64,000 nucleotides of DNA, taken from assembly GCF_000308615.1 (NCBI RefSeq), contig NZ_BAGB01000173.1, positions 124,001-188,000 on the forward strand, read 5' to 3'. Under the pieces are notes generated by a model. The model did no database searches. It had not been told where the DNA came from and worked only from the letters and a program-made list of their open reading frames with translations. A program made the position numbers and the translations under genes. Source of the DNA: Nocardia jiangxiensis NBRC 101359 (lineage in GTDB: Bacteria > Actinomycetota > Actinomycetes > Mycobacteriales > Mycobacteriaceae). This document shows positions 9,315-17,447 of the stretch, piece after piece (positions within the stretch are counted from its first letter, which is position 1; each line of letters begins with the position of its first letter).

Positions 9315-9333
9315 AATCATCCATTGGTGGATT
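9315..9333. promoter_or_regulatory. Palindromic LysR-type operator
   Basis: A 19-base palindrome, AATCnnCCAnTGGnnGATT, in an AT-rich patch between the divergent MFS and LysR genes. It contains the T-N11-A feature expected of LysR sites. It lies immediately upstream of the proposed LysR start (9337), suggesting autoregulation as well as control of the transporter. Confidence 0.65.
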
Positions 9334-9336
9334 ATT

Positions 9337-10251
9337 TTGCTGGATGACGCACTGACCACGAACCTGGTGGCCCTGGCACCGCGCCTCGCGCTGCTGGAGG
9401 CCCTGGTCGATGAGAGCAACCTCACCCGCGCGGCCGCGCTGGTGGGCGTCCCGCAGCCCACCGCGAGCCGCTGGCTCACCGAACTGACCGAGAATCTGGG
9501 CACGCCGGTGGTCAGCCGGATCGGCCGGGGTATCCGGCTGACCCACGCTGGACAGCAGTTGGCCGAATCCGCTCGACGAGCGGCGGGCGAGCTGCGGCTG
9601 GGTCTGCGGGCCGCGCTGTCCGAGGCCGATCCGGAGCGGGGGCACGTCTCGCTGGCTTTCCTGCACACCATGGGCGGTGTGCGCGTCCCGGAGCTGCTGG
9701 CCGGATTCCGCGCCGCGCATCCCGGCGTCCGGTTCACCCTCGTGCAGGGCGCGAGCGAGGACCTGTTGCAGCGGTTGAGCATGGGTGAGGCGGATCTGGT
9801 CCTCACCGCGCCGCTGCCGGTCGAGGATCCCGGTTTCGCTACCTCCGGGATCGCGAAACAGCCGCTGGTTGCTGTGGTCCCGACGGGGCATCCGCTCGCC
9901 TCCCGCGCGCGCGTCGGGCTCACCGAACTCGCCGAATCGGAATTCGTCTCGCTCAAGCCGGGTTTCGGCCTGCGCCGCATCATCGATGATCTGTTCGTCC
10001 AGGCGGGCTGCACACCGCGGGTCTCGTTCGAAGGGGAGGAGGCGGATACGCTGCGCGGCATGGTGGCGGCGCATCTCGGTGTGGCGATCCTGCCGGAGTC
10101 CGAGCCGCTGCCGAACCCGGGCACCGTCGAGATACCGCTGCACCCACCGGCTTTCCGGGAGATCGGCCTGGTTTGGTCGGCGGATCGTGCGCTGCCGCCG
10201 GCGGTGCGCATGTTCCGCGATTACGCCGAGGGTTCGGCCGACCGCAGCTGA
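9337..10251 (+). CDS. LysR family transcriptional regulator
   Basis: About 304 residues: an N-terminal winged helix-turn-helix (LALLEALVDESNLTRAAALV followed by PQPTASRWLTEL, residues about 12-65) and a C-terminal periplasmic-binding-like effector domain (VSLAFLHTMGGVRVPELLAG onward). No ATG precedes the HTH; TTG 9337 is the most plausible start, since farther upstream the frame runs through the operator. The effector domain ends with a normal length. It is divergent from the MFS exporter gene and probably induces it in response to the exporter's substrate. Confidence 0.82.
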   Translation: MLDDALTTNLVALAPRLALLEALVDESNLTRAAALVGVPQPTASRWLTELTENLGTPVVSRIGRGIRLTHAGQQLAESARRAAGELRLGLRAALSEADPERGHVSLAFLHTMGGVRVPELLAGFRAAHPGVRFTLVQGASEDLLQRLSMGEADLVLTAPLPVEDPGFATSGIAKQPLVAVVPTGHPLASRARVGLTELAESEFVSLKPGFGLRRIIDDLFVQAGCTPRVSFEGEEADTLRGMVAAHLGVAILPESEPLPNPGTVEIPLHPPAFREIGLVWSADRALPPAVRMFRDYAEGSADRS

Positions 10252-10534
10252 GATCGTTGCAGCACCGTGTGCTCCGCGGATGCACAGCGCGACAGGGCTT
10301 CTCGGATCGTTCGGCCGCTGCCCCTCGGACGCGTTGTGGCACGGCGCATTCTACGGGACGACGGGCCGGTGACCGTTGTGAGTGACACCAACACCACCGG
10401 CACCCGGCAGGGAATGGGGTCAATTGTCGAGCGATGCGGATGCGGGCGGGGGACCTGACGTTAGGTTCGAACAAATCTCGGGTCGATCACTCCCCGCTGC
10501 CGGTGCGGTGTGCCGGGGAGGAGATGAGGCGACA
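10252..10534. other. Upstream region of secreted hydrolase, nothing else recognised
   Basis: This 283-base gap shows no convincing gene. It ends in a strong ribosome binding site, GGGGAGGAGATGAGG, at 10515-10529 before ATG 10535. The frame of the following gene is open to 10382, but that part has no signal peptide or similarity. Confidence 0.45.
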
Positions 10535-12592
10535 ATGGTGTCACGGTGGGGAATTCGCTCGGCCTCCGGTCGCGGGGTGGCAGGCCGAGCCGGTGTGCTG
10601 GCATGTGTGATGGTCCTGGTCGCGGGCGGGGCCTGGGGTCTGCGGGCCGCGTCCGCGTCGCCGGTCGGCTCGGGACCGGCCGCGTGGACGGCCACCGCGG
10701 ACGCGCCGCAGCGCTACCCCGACGTGCACATCGACTGGGATGTGCCGATTCGGATGAGCGACGGAGTGGTGTTGAAGGCCAACATCTATCGCCCGATGGA
10801 CGCCGCCGGGCGCATCGTGTCGGACCCGTTGCCGACCGTGGTGAATCTGACGCCGTACACGAAACTCGTGACCAATCTGATCGATTCGGCGATGGCGGTG
10901 CCGAAACTGCAACCGCTCGCGGTCCAGCTGGCCCGGTCGATCGATCTGACCGGCACGCCGATCAGCGGCTTCGGCGATCTGGTGCACGCCGTCAGCGGCG
11001 GCGCGATCACGATCTTCGGAGTGGATCGCAACCTCATCCGCGGCGGCTACACGATGGTGGTGGCCGATGTGCGCGGAACCGGGTTCTCCCAGGGAGATTG
11101 GAACACCCTCTGCGCGCGTGAACAATTGGACACCCGCGAGGTGATCGATTGGTCCGCGCACCAGCCCTGGTCGAACGGCAAGGTCGGCATGAGCGGCATG
11201 TCGTATTCGGGCATCAACCAGTTGCAGGCCGCCGAGAACGCACCCGGGCCGTTGAAGGCCATCTTCCCGGTCGAACCGGGCAGCGATCTGGTCCGCGACG
11301 TGGTCGCACCGGGCGGCGGTCTGGGGACCACGTTCATGCCGCTGTGGTTGTCGCTGGTCGATGCGCTCAAACTCGTTCCGGACGTGCGGTCCATGGTGAC
11401 CGGGACCTTCGATTGGAAATGGCTCTCGGACCGGGTGGCCGATCCACTCACCATGTTCGACGCACTGCTGGCGGCGCTGACCGTGCCGACGGTCGACGCG
11501 GTGCCTCCGACGCTGGCCACTCTCCTGCACTCCGATTCGCCGTTCCGCCAAGGCGTCCTGGGGCATCCGGAGCGAATCACGGTGCCGACGTTCGTCTACG
11601 ACGGATGGCACGACATCTTCGCCAACAGCGCCGCGAACATCTACAACGCCATTCCGTTGCCCGCGGGCGAGAAACAGTTCCTGATGGGCGACACCTACCA
11701 CATGAATCCCGGCTCGGGCACCGGAATGCCCGGTGGGCCACCACGATTGGATGTTCTGCAGCGAGCGTGGTTCGACCACTGGCTCAAAGGCGTCGACAAC
11801 GGCATCACCTCGTACGGTCCGGTCACGATGCGCCAGCAGGGCGGCGGCTGGGTGACCAGCAGCGGGTTCCCGGAGCCGGGTACGGAATATCGGCGGGTGT
11901 ATCTGTCGGCGACACCCAGCGGGACCGCACCCGCCACCGTGCACGACGGCTCGCTGACCTCGACCGTGCCGGGCCGCGACCGGCTCACCGTGGCACCCGG
12001 CCTGACCAATGCGTGCTCGCGCGATGCCGCACAGGGTTCGATGGGTATCAGCGCCGTACTCGACCTGTGCGCCAAGGACAATCGAGTCGCCGAGACGAAC
12101 GGCCTGACCTTCACCAGCCCGCCGGTCGCGGCCCCGACGGTGATCTCCGGCCCGATCAACGTCCACCTCAACACCGTGCAGGACACCACCGACGGATACT
12201 GGGACGTCACCGTCGACGACGTGGCCCCGGACGGCACCTCGACCGTCCTGACCACCGGCCAGTTGATCGCCTCACTGCGTGCGATCGACGACGCCAAGAG
12301 CCTGCGCTCACCCGACGGCGACCACACCCAGCCCTACAACCTGCTCACCCTCGACAGCCTGCGCCCCACAGTGCCGGGCCAACCGACCCCGCTCGATATC
12401 GCCGTCATCCCCACCGATGCGGTGCTCCAGCCCGGCCACCGCCTCCGCATCGACGTATTCGCCGGAAACTTCCCCAAATCCCTGGCCCTACGCCCCCTGC
12501 TCAACAACACTCAACTCGCACCCCAACACCTCGACCTGGACCCCGCCGCCCCCAGCTTCGTCAACCTCCCCACAAACACGCCGATCCCGTAG
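10535..12592 (+). CDS. Secreted CocE/X-Pro dipeptidyl-peptidase-type hydrolase
   Basis: A 685-residue exported serine hydrolase. An N-terminal signal peptide (Arg-rich start, hydrophobic core VLACVMVLVAGGAWGL, Ala-x-Ala region near residue 41) is followed by an S15-type alpha/beta hydrolase domain with the nucleophile Ser223 in the family motif GMSYSG, a GWHDIFAN segment carrying the acid region, and a histidine in YHMNPGSG. A C-terminal jelly-roll domain of the X-Pro dipeptidyl-peptidase type ends the protein. Family members are cocaine esterase, glutaryl-7-ACA acylase and X-Pro dipeptidases, so ester or amide cleavage outside the membrane is likely. The start is fixed by the ribosome binding site and the signal peptide. 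Confidence 0.85.
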   Translation: MVSRWGIRSASGRGVAGRAGVLACVMVLVAGGAWGLRAASASPVGSGPAAWTATADAPQRYPDVHIDWDVPIRMSDGVVLKANIYRPMDAAGRIVSDPLPTVVNLTPYTKLVTNLIDSAMAVPKLQPLAVQLARSIDLTGTPISGFGDLVHAVSGGAITIFGVDRNLIRGGYTMVVADVRGTGFSQGDWNTLCAREQLDTREVIDWSAHQPWSNGKVGMSGMSYSGINQLQAAENAPGPLKAIFPVEPGSDLVRDVVAPGGGLGTTFMPLWLSLVDALKLVPDVRSMVTGTFDWKWLSDRVADPLTMFDALLAALTVPTVDAVPPTLATLLHSDSPFRQGVLGHPERITVPTFVYDGWHDIFANSAANIYNAIPLPAGEKQFLMGDTYHMNPGSGTGMPGGPPRLDVLQRAWFDHWLKGVDNGITSYGPVTMRQQGGGWVTSSGFPEPGTEYRRVYLSATPSGTAPATVHDGSLTSTVPGRDRLTVAPGLTNACSRDAAQGSMGISAVLDLCAKDNRVAETNGLTFTSPPVAAPTVISGPINVHLNTVQDTTDGYWDVTVDDVAPDGTSTVLTTGQLIASLRAIDDAKSLRSPDGDHTQPYNLLTLDSLRPTVPGQPTPLDIAVIPTDAVLQPGHRLRIDVFAGNFPKSLALRPLLNNTQLAPQHLDLDPAAPSFVNLPTNTPIP

Positions 12593-12693
12593 TAGCGATC
12601 GATTACGAACTGGCGCAGCATGTTTCATGCCTGCAGCGAGGTCCGATCGCATCCGCAGTCGTCCGGAGGACCGCTACCGCGCTAGCAACCGGC

Positions 12694-12906
12694 TCAGTGG
12701 CTCGAGCCGCTCTCCAGAAATTCTCGGATAAAGCAGAGGGGACAGATGGGGTCGAAGGGAGCTGTCGTATGGGTTCGACCGGTGAGTTCCGGACTCGCTG
12801 TCGTTCCGCTCGTGGCCGCCGCCATGGCGGGTTGGAGAACCAGCGCCAGAGCGATCGCTCCGGCGGCAACGACCTTCGACACGACACGACGCACGAGATC
12901 CTCCAT
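12694..12906 (-). CDS. Small secreted protein with CxxC motif
   Basis: A 70-residue open frame starting at ATG 12906. It has a charged start (MEDLVRRVVSK), a hydrophobic stretch (VVAAGAIALALVL) and a probable cleavage after QPAMA, giving a mature peptide of about 40 residues that contains PICPLCF, a Cys-x-x-Cys pair. It lies 54 bases downstream of the ABM-like gene on the same strand and could be the last gene of that operon. I recognise no family. The signal-peptide shape is the main evidence; there is no strong ribosome binding site. Confidence 0.45.
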   Translation of the reverse strand: MEDLVRRVVSKVVAAGAIALALVLQPAMAAATSGTTASPELTGRTHTTAPFDPICPLCFIREFLESGSSH

Positions 12907-12960
12907 TCCGGGTGGGATGGGCGCTCAGGATATCAAGGCTGCACCACTCTGTGGCATTGT

Positions 12961-13275
12961 CTAGTGACCGACGGATTCTGCCTCTGCGGTGGGGAGTGTT
13001 CGATAGTCCTCGTTGTCGGCGAGTTCGCAGATCCGAGTGTCCGGGGTGCCGATGAATCCGGCCCGAGCGATGGTTTCGCGCAGGGCGGGATCGGCGAGGA
13101 AGTTCTCCGCTGCGGTTTTATCGGGGAATTCCGTCAGCACTGTGACGTCGTCGCCGATTCGGTAGATGCGATGGCCGGTCGCGCCGTGTGCGCGGCGGTT
13201 GTCCTGATGTCCGGCGAAGACCGCGCGCCAGATGTCGAAGTCGCGCACGCGGTGTCGGGTGATGAGGGTGGTCAC
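12961..13275 (-). CDS. ABM-like (dimeric alpha/beta barrel) protein
   Basis: A 104-residue cytoplasmic protein with the look of the antibiotic biosynthesis monooxygenase/ferredoxin-like dimeric barrel superfamily: TLITRHRVRDFDIWRAVFAG, a DDVTVLTEFPDKTAAENFLA strand-helix pair, and a spacing typical of one ferredoxin-like unit. Many members have no proven activity; some oxidise or cyclise small substrates without cofactor. It follows ribBA by 19 bases in the same direction and is probably the fifth gene of the operon that begins at 17065. A role in handling a labile ring-cleavage product would fit but is inference. Confidence 0.6.
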   Translation of the reverse strand: MTTLITRHRVRDFDIWRAVFAGHQDNRRAHGATGHRIYRIGDDVTVLTEFPDKTAAENFLADPALRETIARAGFIGTPDTRICELADNEDYRTLPTAEAESVGH

Positions 13276-13294
13276 GGGTGATCGCTCCGGGAGT

Positions 13295-14560
13295 TCACGC
13301 GTGGCTGGCGGCGGTCGGGTGGGTGGTGGGGGCTCGATGTCCGAGCCGTTCGCGTTTGGTCCGCAGATAGTGCAGATTGTCCGCGGTCGGGGTGGTGTGG
13401 ATCGGAGTCGTGCGCGGGACGGTGATGCCGAACGAAGCGAGTGCGGATTCCTTGTGCGGGTTGTTCGTCATCAGGTTGATCGAGCGAATATTCAGTGCGG
13501 CAAGGACTTTCGCTGCCGTGGTGTAGTCGCGTGCGTCGACGGGCAGGCCGAGGGCGGTGTTGGCGTCGACGGTGTCGTAGCCGTGTTCCTGGAGGTGGTA
13601 GGCGCGCAGCTTCTGCATCAGCCCGATCCCGCGGCCCTCGTGGCCGCGCAGGTAGATCACCGCACCGGCCCCGACTCGCGCGATCTCGGCCAGGGCCTGG
13701 TCGAGCTGGGGGCCGCAGTCGCAGCGGTGTGAGCCGAAGATGTCTCCGGTGAGGCATTCGGAGTGCACTCGCACCAGTACGTCGTCGCGGTCGGCGAGAT
13801 CGCCGAGGGTCAGGGCCAGATGTTCGGCGCCGTCGTCCGCGGTGACGGCGGTGGCCTCGAACACCCCGTGCGGGGTGGGCAGGCGGATGGCGGGGCCGGT
13901 GGTCAGCGGCGCCTGCCATCGGCGGTAGCGCACGAGATCGGCGATGGCCAGCCGGTGCAGGTGGTGCGTGGTGCAGAACTCGTCGAGATCGGCGCCGCGA
14001 GCCATGGTTCCGTCGTCGTTGACGATCTCGCAGATCGCCCCGGCAGGCCGCATACCGGCCATCGCGACCAGGTCGGTCGCCGCCTCGGTGTGCCCGGCGC
14101 GTTCGAGGACTCCGCCGGGCCGCGCCCGGAGCGGGAACACGTGTCCCGGGCGGGTCAGCTGGTCGGGACGAGAGTCGCCGGCGGCGAGCAGCCGGATCGT
14201 GCGGGCGCGGTCCGCGGCCGAGATCCCCGTGCTCACACCGTCTTTCGCATCTACGCTGATCGCGTACGCGGTGCCCTTGGGATCCTGGTTGTCCGCGCAC
14301 ATGGGCGGCAGCCGCAGCGCGTCGAGCCGGTCACCCGGCATCGGCACGCACAGCACCCCGGATCCGTGCCGCACCGTGAAGGCCACCAGTTCCGGTGTCG
14401 CGCATTCGGCGGCGAAGATCAGATCGCCCTCGTTCTCCCGGTCGTGATCGTCCACGACCACGACCGCGCGTCCGGCGGCGATGTCGGCGAGCGCGCGCTC
14501 GACCTCGGCGGCGAACGGCGCCGACGCGGGCGGCACCGGACGAAATACCTTCTCGCTCAC
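13295..14560 (-). CDS. ribBA: Bifunctional riboflavin enzyme RibBA (DHBP synthase / GTP cyclohydrolase II)
   Basis: A 421-residue fusion. The N-terminal half (about 15-210) is 3,4-dihydroxy-2-butanone-4-phosphate synthase, with VVVDDHDRENEGDLIFAAE and TRPGHVFPLRA motifs. The C-terminal half (about 215-405) is GTP cyclohydrolase II, with the zinc cysteines in SECLTGDIFGSHRCDCG and the RGHEGRGIGL motif. Both active sites look complete, so it can make the two riboflavin precursors from ribulose-5-phosphate and GTP. Its start overlaps the end of the permease gene by 4 bases (ATGA). Being inside a catabolic operon with a flavin reductase, and without other rib genes, it is probably an extra copy that raises flavin supply. 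Confidence 0.93.
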   Translation of the reverse strand: MSEKVFRPVPPASAPFAAEVERALADIAAGRAVVVVDDHDRENEGDLIFAAECATPELVAFTVRHGSGVLCVPMPGDRLDALRLPPMCADNQDPKGTAYAISVDAKDGVSTGISAADRARTIRLLAAGDSRPDQLTRPGHVFPLRARPGGVLERAGHTEAATDLVAMAGMRPAGAICEIVNDDGTMARGADLDEFCTTHHLHRLAIADLVRYRRWQAPLTTGPAIRLPTPHGVFEATAVTADDGAEHLALTLGDLADRDDVLVRVHSECLTGDIFGSHRCDCGPQLDQALAEIARVGAGAVIYLRGHEGRGIGLMQKLRAYHLQEHGYDTVDANTALGLPVDARDYTTAAKVLAALNIRSINLMTNNPHKESALASFGITVPRTTPIHTTPTADNLHYLRTKRERLGHRAPTTHPTAASHA

Positions 14561-16029
14561 AGTGTCTCCTCGCTCACCGTCATCGGCGCGGCGACCGTCC
14601 CGGCGGACTCGGTGAACCTTTTCCCGGCCGTCGATCCGGTGCTGCGGCGCAGACCGGGAAGCCGATAGGTGAGCAGGTAGACGACCGAGGCCACCGCGAA
14701 GCCGACGACATAGGTCAGATCACCCCAGCCGGGATGGTGGACGCTCACCCAGCCCTGGTAGAAGGACAGATTCCAGAACGGAACCGAGGCGATCACACCG
14801 GCGACCCAGGCGACGAAACCCCATTCCAGCATGCGTGTCTCGTCGTACAGTTCGCCGATGCGGGCCTTGTCCTTGCGGCCGCCGGCGAAGTAGTCCAACA
14901 GCAGGGCCGCACCGAACGGTGCGATCAGATACGCGCCCAGGAACAGGAAGTTCTTGAATTTCGCCTCGAAGCCCGCGTCTGCCCACAGGCTGATGATGTA
15001 CGAGATGACGCAGATGGCGATGACTGCGGTACGGCGGCTCACCGGAATCCGCAGTGTCTGAATGGAAATCGCGCCGCCGTAGACGTTGAGGAAGTTCTGC
15101 GAGAATGAGGAGAGCATGACTACGATCAGCGCCACCGGGGCCCACGATCCGGTCAGCCGGGCCAGTGCGTCGATCGGCTGCTCACCCGATACCGCCGATC
15201 CGCCCAGTACGGCGCCGGCGATGCCCAGCCAGCTCAGCGTGATGAAATTGCCTGCCACCGTGTAGACCCCGGCGCGCTTGGCGGTGCGGTCGTCGTCGGG
15301 CAGATACCGCGAATAGTCCGATGCGAAGGGCCACCAGGCGATCAGGAACGACAGGAAGAAACCCGCGAAGGTGATCCAGCCACCGGCTCCGCCGATGTAG
15401 AAGCGCGCGTGCGGATTCGCGTGGAAGCCGACCGTCGTGCTGTGGGTGATCGAGACGACGGTGATCATGACGAATCCGAGGAACAGCACGACCGACAGGA
15501 TCTTCTGCAGGAAGTGGATCATGTTGTACCCGAACACGGCCACCACCAGCTGAATGCTGACCAGCACCAGAGCCGAGAGCCAGAACGGGACGGCCGGCGC
15601 GAGCCGGTGGATGGCCTGCGCGCCGAGGATGATCGTCACCGCCGCCCAGCCGATCCCGGCGAAGATGTTGATGTATGCCACGGGAACGAAGTTGCCGAAG
15701 AAACCCAGCGGCCCGCGCGACTGGATCTGCTGCGGCACGCCCAGGCGAGCGCCCATCTGGGACAGGATGCCCATCACGGCAGCGCCCAGCAGGGAGCCGA
15801 GCACGATCGCCGTCACCGCCGCGGTCAGCGACAGTCCGTAGCCGACGGCCGAGAATCCGAGCACCATGATCGGGAAGTTCATGCCCGCGGCGAACCAGAT
15901 GGAGAACTGCGAACGCGGTGTGCCGTGCCGTTCGACGTCGGGGATGTGGTCGACACCGTACGGCTCGATCGCGGCGACCTTGCTGCGATACCGTCGGTCT
16001 TCGGTGTCCGAGGACGGGGTCTGGGGCAT
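14557..16029 (-). CDS. NCS1 family nucleobase/hydantoin/allantoin-type permease
   Basis: A 490-residue membrane protein with about 12 helices. The pattern matches the nucleobase:cation symporter-1 family (cytosine, uracil, allantoin, hydantoin, thiamine carriers): SIWFAAGMNFPIMVLGFSAV in the first helix and GWITFAGFFLSFLIAWWPFA with DYSRYLP in the middle. ATG 16029 is chosen because a GGAGG lies at 16035-16039; the frame is open 26 codons further upstream. It should import a small nitrogen heterocycle with a cation. Placed between flavin reductase and ribBA, it is the best clue to the substrate class of the whole divergent locus. Confidence 0.88.
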   Translation of the reverse strand: MPQTPSSDTEDRRYRSKVAAIEPYGVDHIPDVERHGTPRSQFSIWFAAGMNFPIMVLGFSAVGYGLSLTAAVTAIVLGSLLGAAVMGILSQMGARLGVPQQIQSRGPLGFFGNFVPVAYINIFAGIGWAAVTIILGAQAIHRLAPAVPFWLSALVLVSIQLVVAVFGYNMIHFLQKILSVVLFLGFVMITVVSITHSTTVGFHANPHARFYIGGAGGWITFAGFFLSFLIAWWPFASDYSRYLPDDDRTAKRAGVYTVAGNFITLSWLGIAGAVLGGSAVSGEQPIDALARLTGSWAPVALIVVMLSSFSQNFLNVYGGAISIQTLRIPVSRRTAVIAICVISYIISLWADAGFEAKFKNFLFLGAYLIAPFGAALLLDYFAGGRKDKARIGELYDETRMLEWGFVAWVAGVIASVPFWNLSFYQGWVSVHHPGWGDLTYVVGFAVASVVYLLTYRLPGLRRSTGSTAGKRFTESAGTVAAPMTVSEETL

Positions 16030-16103
16030 GGAAACCTCCGGAAATGCCACCTGATGTGGCAGAGAACGAGTGAAATCTGTTGGGCGGGTGGTGGATTGCC
16101 TGA

Positions 16104-16610
16104 TCAAGGGAGCGGGGTGAGCGCCCCGCCGTCATAGAATCCGCCGGAGCTGTAGACCATCGGCGCCTGTTCGCCGACCTCGGCGTGTACGACGCGGCAG
16201 ATGAACACCGTATGGGTGAGGGTCTGGAGCCGTTCGCGGATCTCGGTCTCCATCCGCGCACTGCTCAAGTCGATCAGCGGGCTGCCGAACGGGCCGGGCC
16301 GCCAGGCGAGGTCGCGGAACTTGTCGTCGGATTTGCCGGCGAACGTCGCGGCGACCGGGCCCTGGGCCGCGGACAGGATGTTGATCGCGAGGTGATCGGC
16401 GCGGAACAGGCAGTCGTGCGTGTTCGAGGTGCGCTGTACGCAGACCATCACGGTCGGCGGGGTCGGGGAGATACTGGCGAATGCGTTGACCGCCAAGCCT
16501 TTCGGGGTGCCACCGTCCAGGGCGGTGATCACGGTGACGCCGGTGACGAACTTGCGGTTGACCTGCTTCATCAGGTCGATGTCGGCCGTGGGCTGCGATA
16601 GCTGCGACAT
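16104..16610 (-). CDS. Flavin reductase (FMN-binding split barrel, RutF/HpaC-like)
   Basis: A 168-residue protein of the flavin reductase domain family. Marks are the early KFVTGVTVITA, GLAVNAFASISPTPPTVMVC (flavin site), NILSAAQ and the end motif VYSSGGFYDG. It uses NAD(P)H to reduce free FMN or FAD and hands the reduced flavin to a separate monooxygenase. The only luciferase-like oxygenase in the locus is encoded by the divergent arm (20839), and the two probably form a two-component system. ATG 16610 is the start; the longer frame runs into the SnoaL-like gene. It is the second gene of the left-arm operon. Confidence 0.88.
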   Translation of the reverse strand: MSQLSQPTADIDLMKQVNRKFVTGVTVITALDGGTPKGLAVNAFASISPTPPTVMVCVQRTSNTHDCLFRADHLAINILSAAQGPVAATFAGKSDDKFRDLAWRPGPFGSPLIDLSSARMETEIRERLQTLTHTVFICRVVHAEVGEQAPMVYSSGGFYDGGALTPLP

Positions 16611-16639
16611 GGTGTGAACTCCAGGTTGTTGCGGTGGAT

Positions 16640-17065
16640 TCAGTCCTGGCCGAGGCTGATGATGCCCAGCGCGGACAGCAGTGTGCGGGGATCCCACGTC
16701 ACGAACTCCTCGGTGATGCGGTCGTCCTCGAAACGGGCGAACGTCGCCCCGCTGACCTCGACGCGTCGGCCGGTGGTGGGGATGCCCAGGAATTCCCCGG
16801 TATGGCTGCCCGTGCTGTGCCAGCGGATCGCCGCGGAGTCCTGTTCCAGCACGATGTCGTCGATCGTGGTGGTCAGATCGGGGAATGCGGCGCGGGTGGT
16901 CAGGACCGAGGCTTTGAAGGTGTCGCGATCCTGCGCCGGGCCGTGGGCGCCGTGGCGCTGGTATCGCGGACTCAGCAGCGCGTCGAACGCGTCGAGGTCC
17001 CCGCGGTCCCAGGCGTGGTGCCACGCGTTCGCGATGAGCGCGCGCCGGGCGGTGTGGTCGGTCAT
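16640..17065 (-). CDS. SnoaL-like polyketide cyclase/NTF2-fold protein
   Basis: A 141-residue NTF2-like protein. The pattern WDRGDLDAFDALLSPRYQRH, the central FPDLTTTIDDIVLEQDSAAI with WHSTGSHTGEFLGIPTTGR, and the closing ITEEFVTWDPRTLLSALG are characteristic of SnoaL-like cyclases and of uncharacterised ester-cyclase homologues. These small cone-shaped proteins catalyse aldol, isomerisation or hydrolysis steps, or only bind ligands. It is the first gene of the left arm, with a GCAGGAGCAGC ribosome binding site before ATG 17065, and follows a 180-base leader with a strong hairpin. A role in processing the ring-opened product is inference. Confidence 0.78.
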   Translation of the reverse strand: MTDHTARRALIANAWHHAWDRGDLDAFDALLSPRYQRHGAHGPAQDRDTFKASVLTTRAAFPDLTTTIDDIVLEQDSAAIRWHSTGSHTGEFLGIPTTGRRVEVSGATFARFEDDRITEEFVTWDPRTLLSALGIISLGQD

Positions 17066-17098
17066 GGTGTGCTGCTCCTGCGGATTCCGGGTGTTGTA

Positions 17099-17137
17099 CC
17101 GGCCAGAGCGGACCGGCGCGCCGATCGCTCTGGCCGG
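17099..17137 (-). promoter_or_regulatory. Strong hairpin in the leader of the left-arm operon
   Basis: A 12-base perfect stem (CCGGCCAGAGCG at 17099-17110 on the + strand against CGCTCTGGCCGG at 17126-17137 in reading order of the complement) with a further small palindrome in its loop. It lies 34 bases upstream of the first start codon, inside the long untranslated leader. It could attenuate translation or transcription, or protect the mRNA. It does not match the FMN riboswitch core. Confidence 0.5.
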
Positions 17138-17237
17138 GTGCTCGATGTGACGTGGCCCGTTCCCACGGCCGGGCGGCGGTGTGGCAACCGATGGCTCGAC
17201 GCGGGGGAGGGGTTCGCCGAGCGACCCTCTCGCCGCT

Positions 17238-17249
17238 CTGCCATGCAAG
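17238..17249 (-). promoter_or_regulatory. Proposed GntR operator A at the left-arm promoter
   Basis: On the minus strand the site reads CTTGCATGGCAG. It covers the predicted transcription start (about 17245) of the left-arm promoter. The half-site CTTGCAT recurs at the right-arm start and twice upstream of the gntR gene. Confidence 0.5.
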
Positions 17250-17251
17250 CG

Positions 17252-17281
17252 ATTATTAGGCGCGTCACATTCCGGTGTCAA
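17252..17281 (-). promoter_or_regulatory. Predicted sigma-70-type promoter for the left-arm operon
   Basis: Minus strand: a perfect -35 TTGACA (17281-17276), an 18-base spacer and -10 AATAAT (17257-17252), which matches TATAAT at five of six positions. Transcription would start near 17245 and leave a leader of about 180 bases before the SnoaL-like gene. Confidence 0.6.
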
Positions 17282-17404
17282 TGGGTTCGTGGCACACAGT
17301 TGCTTCGATCGGCCAGGAATGGCGGGGTAAGTGTGCATTACCTGTGTTTATGTGGCCTATTGTGGTCGCCTCGGCACCTTGGAGGTGCTGTCGATGACGG
17401 CCTC

Positions 17405-17433
17405 TTGACCAAAACGACACCCCGCTCTACTGT
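17405..17433 (+). promoter_or_regulatory. Predicted promoter for the right-arm operon (leaderless start)
   Basis: -35 TTGACC (17405-17410), 17-base spacer, -10 TACTGT (17428-17433). Transcription would begin about 7 bases later, at or next to the ATG at 17441, which has no ribosome binding site. This is the arrangement of a leaderless mRNA, common in actinobacteria. Confidence 0.55.
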
Positions 17434-17435
17434 TC

Positions 17436-17447
17436 CTTGTATGCAAG
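17436..17447. promoter_or_regulatory. Proposed GntR operator B at the right-arm start
   Basis: CTTGTATGCAAG, with inverted CTTG/CAAG arms, lies across the predicted transcription and translation start of the first PF06684 gene. It fits the loose palindromes bound by FadR/VanR-type GntR repressors and would block initiation. Confidence 0.55.

Larger units (their letters stand above)
17066..17440. other. Divergent regulatory region of the catabolic locus
   Basis: This 375-base gap has no gene. It holds the two back-to-back promoters, operators A and B and the leader hairpin, each listed separately. The rest shows nothing I recognise. Confidence 0.6.

Noticed and set aside
17066..17245. FMN riboswitch upstream of the ribBA-containing operon
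   Set aside because: The conserved RFN core (AGGGTGAAATTCC type) is absent on either strand; only an unrelated hairpin is present.
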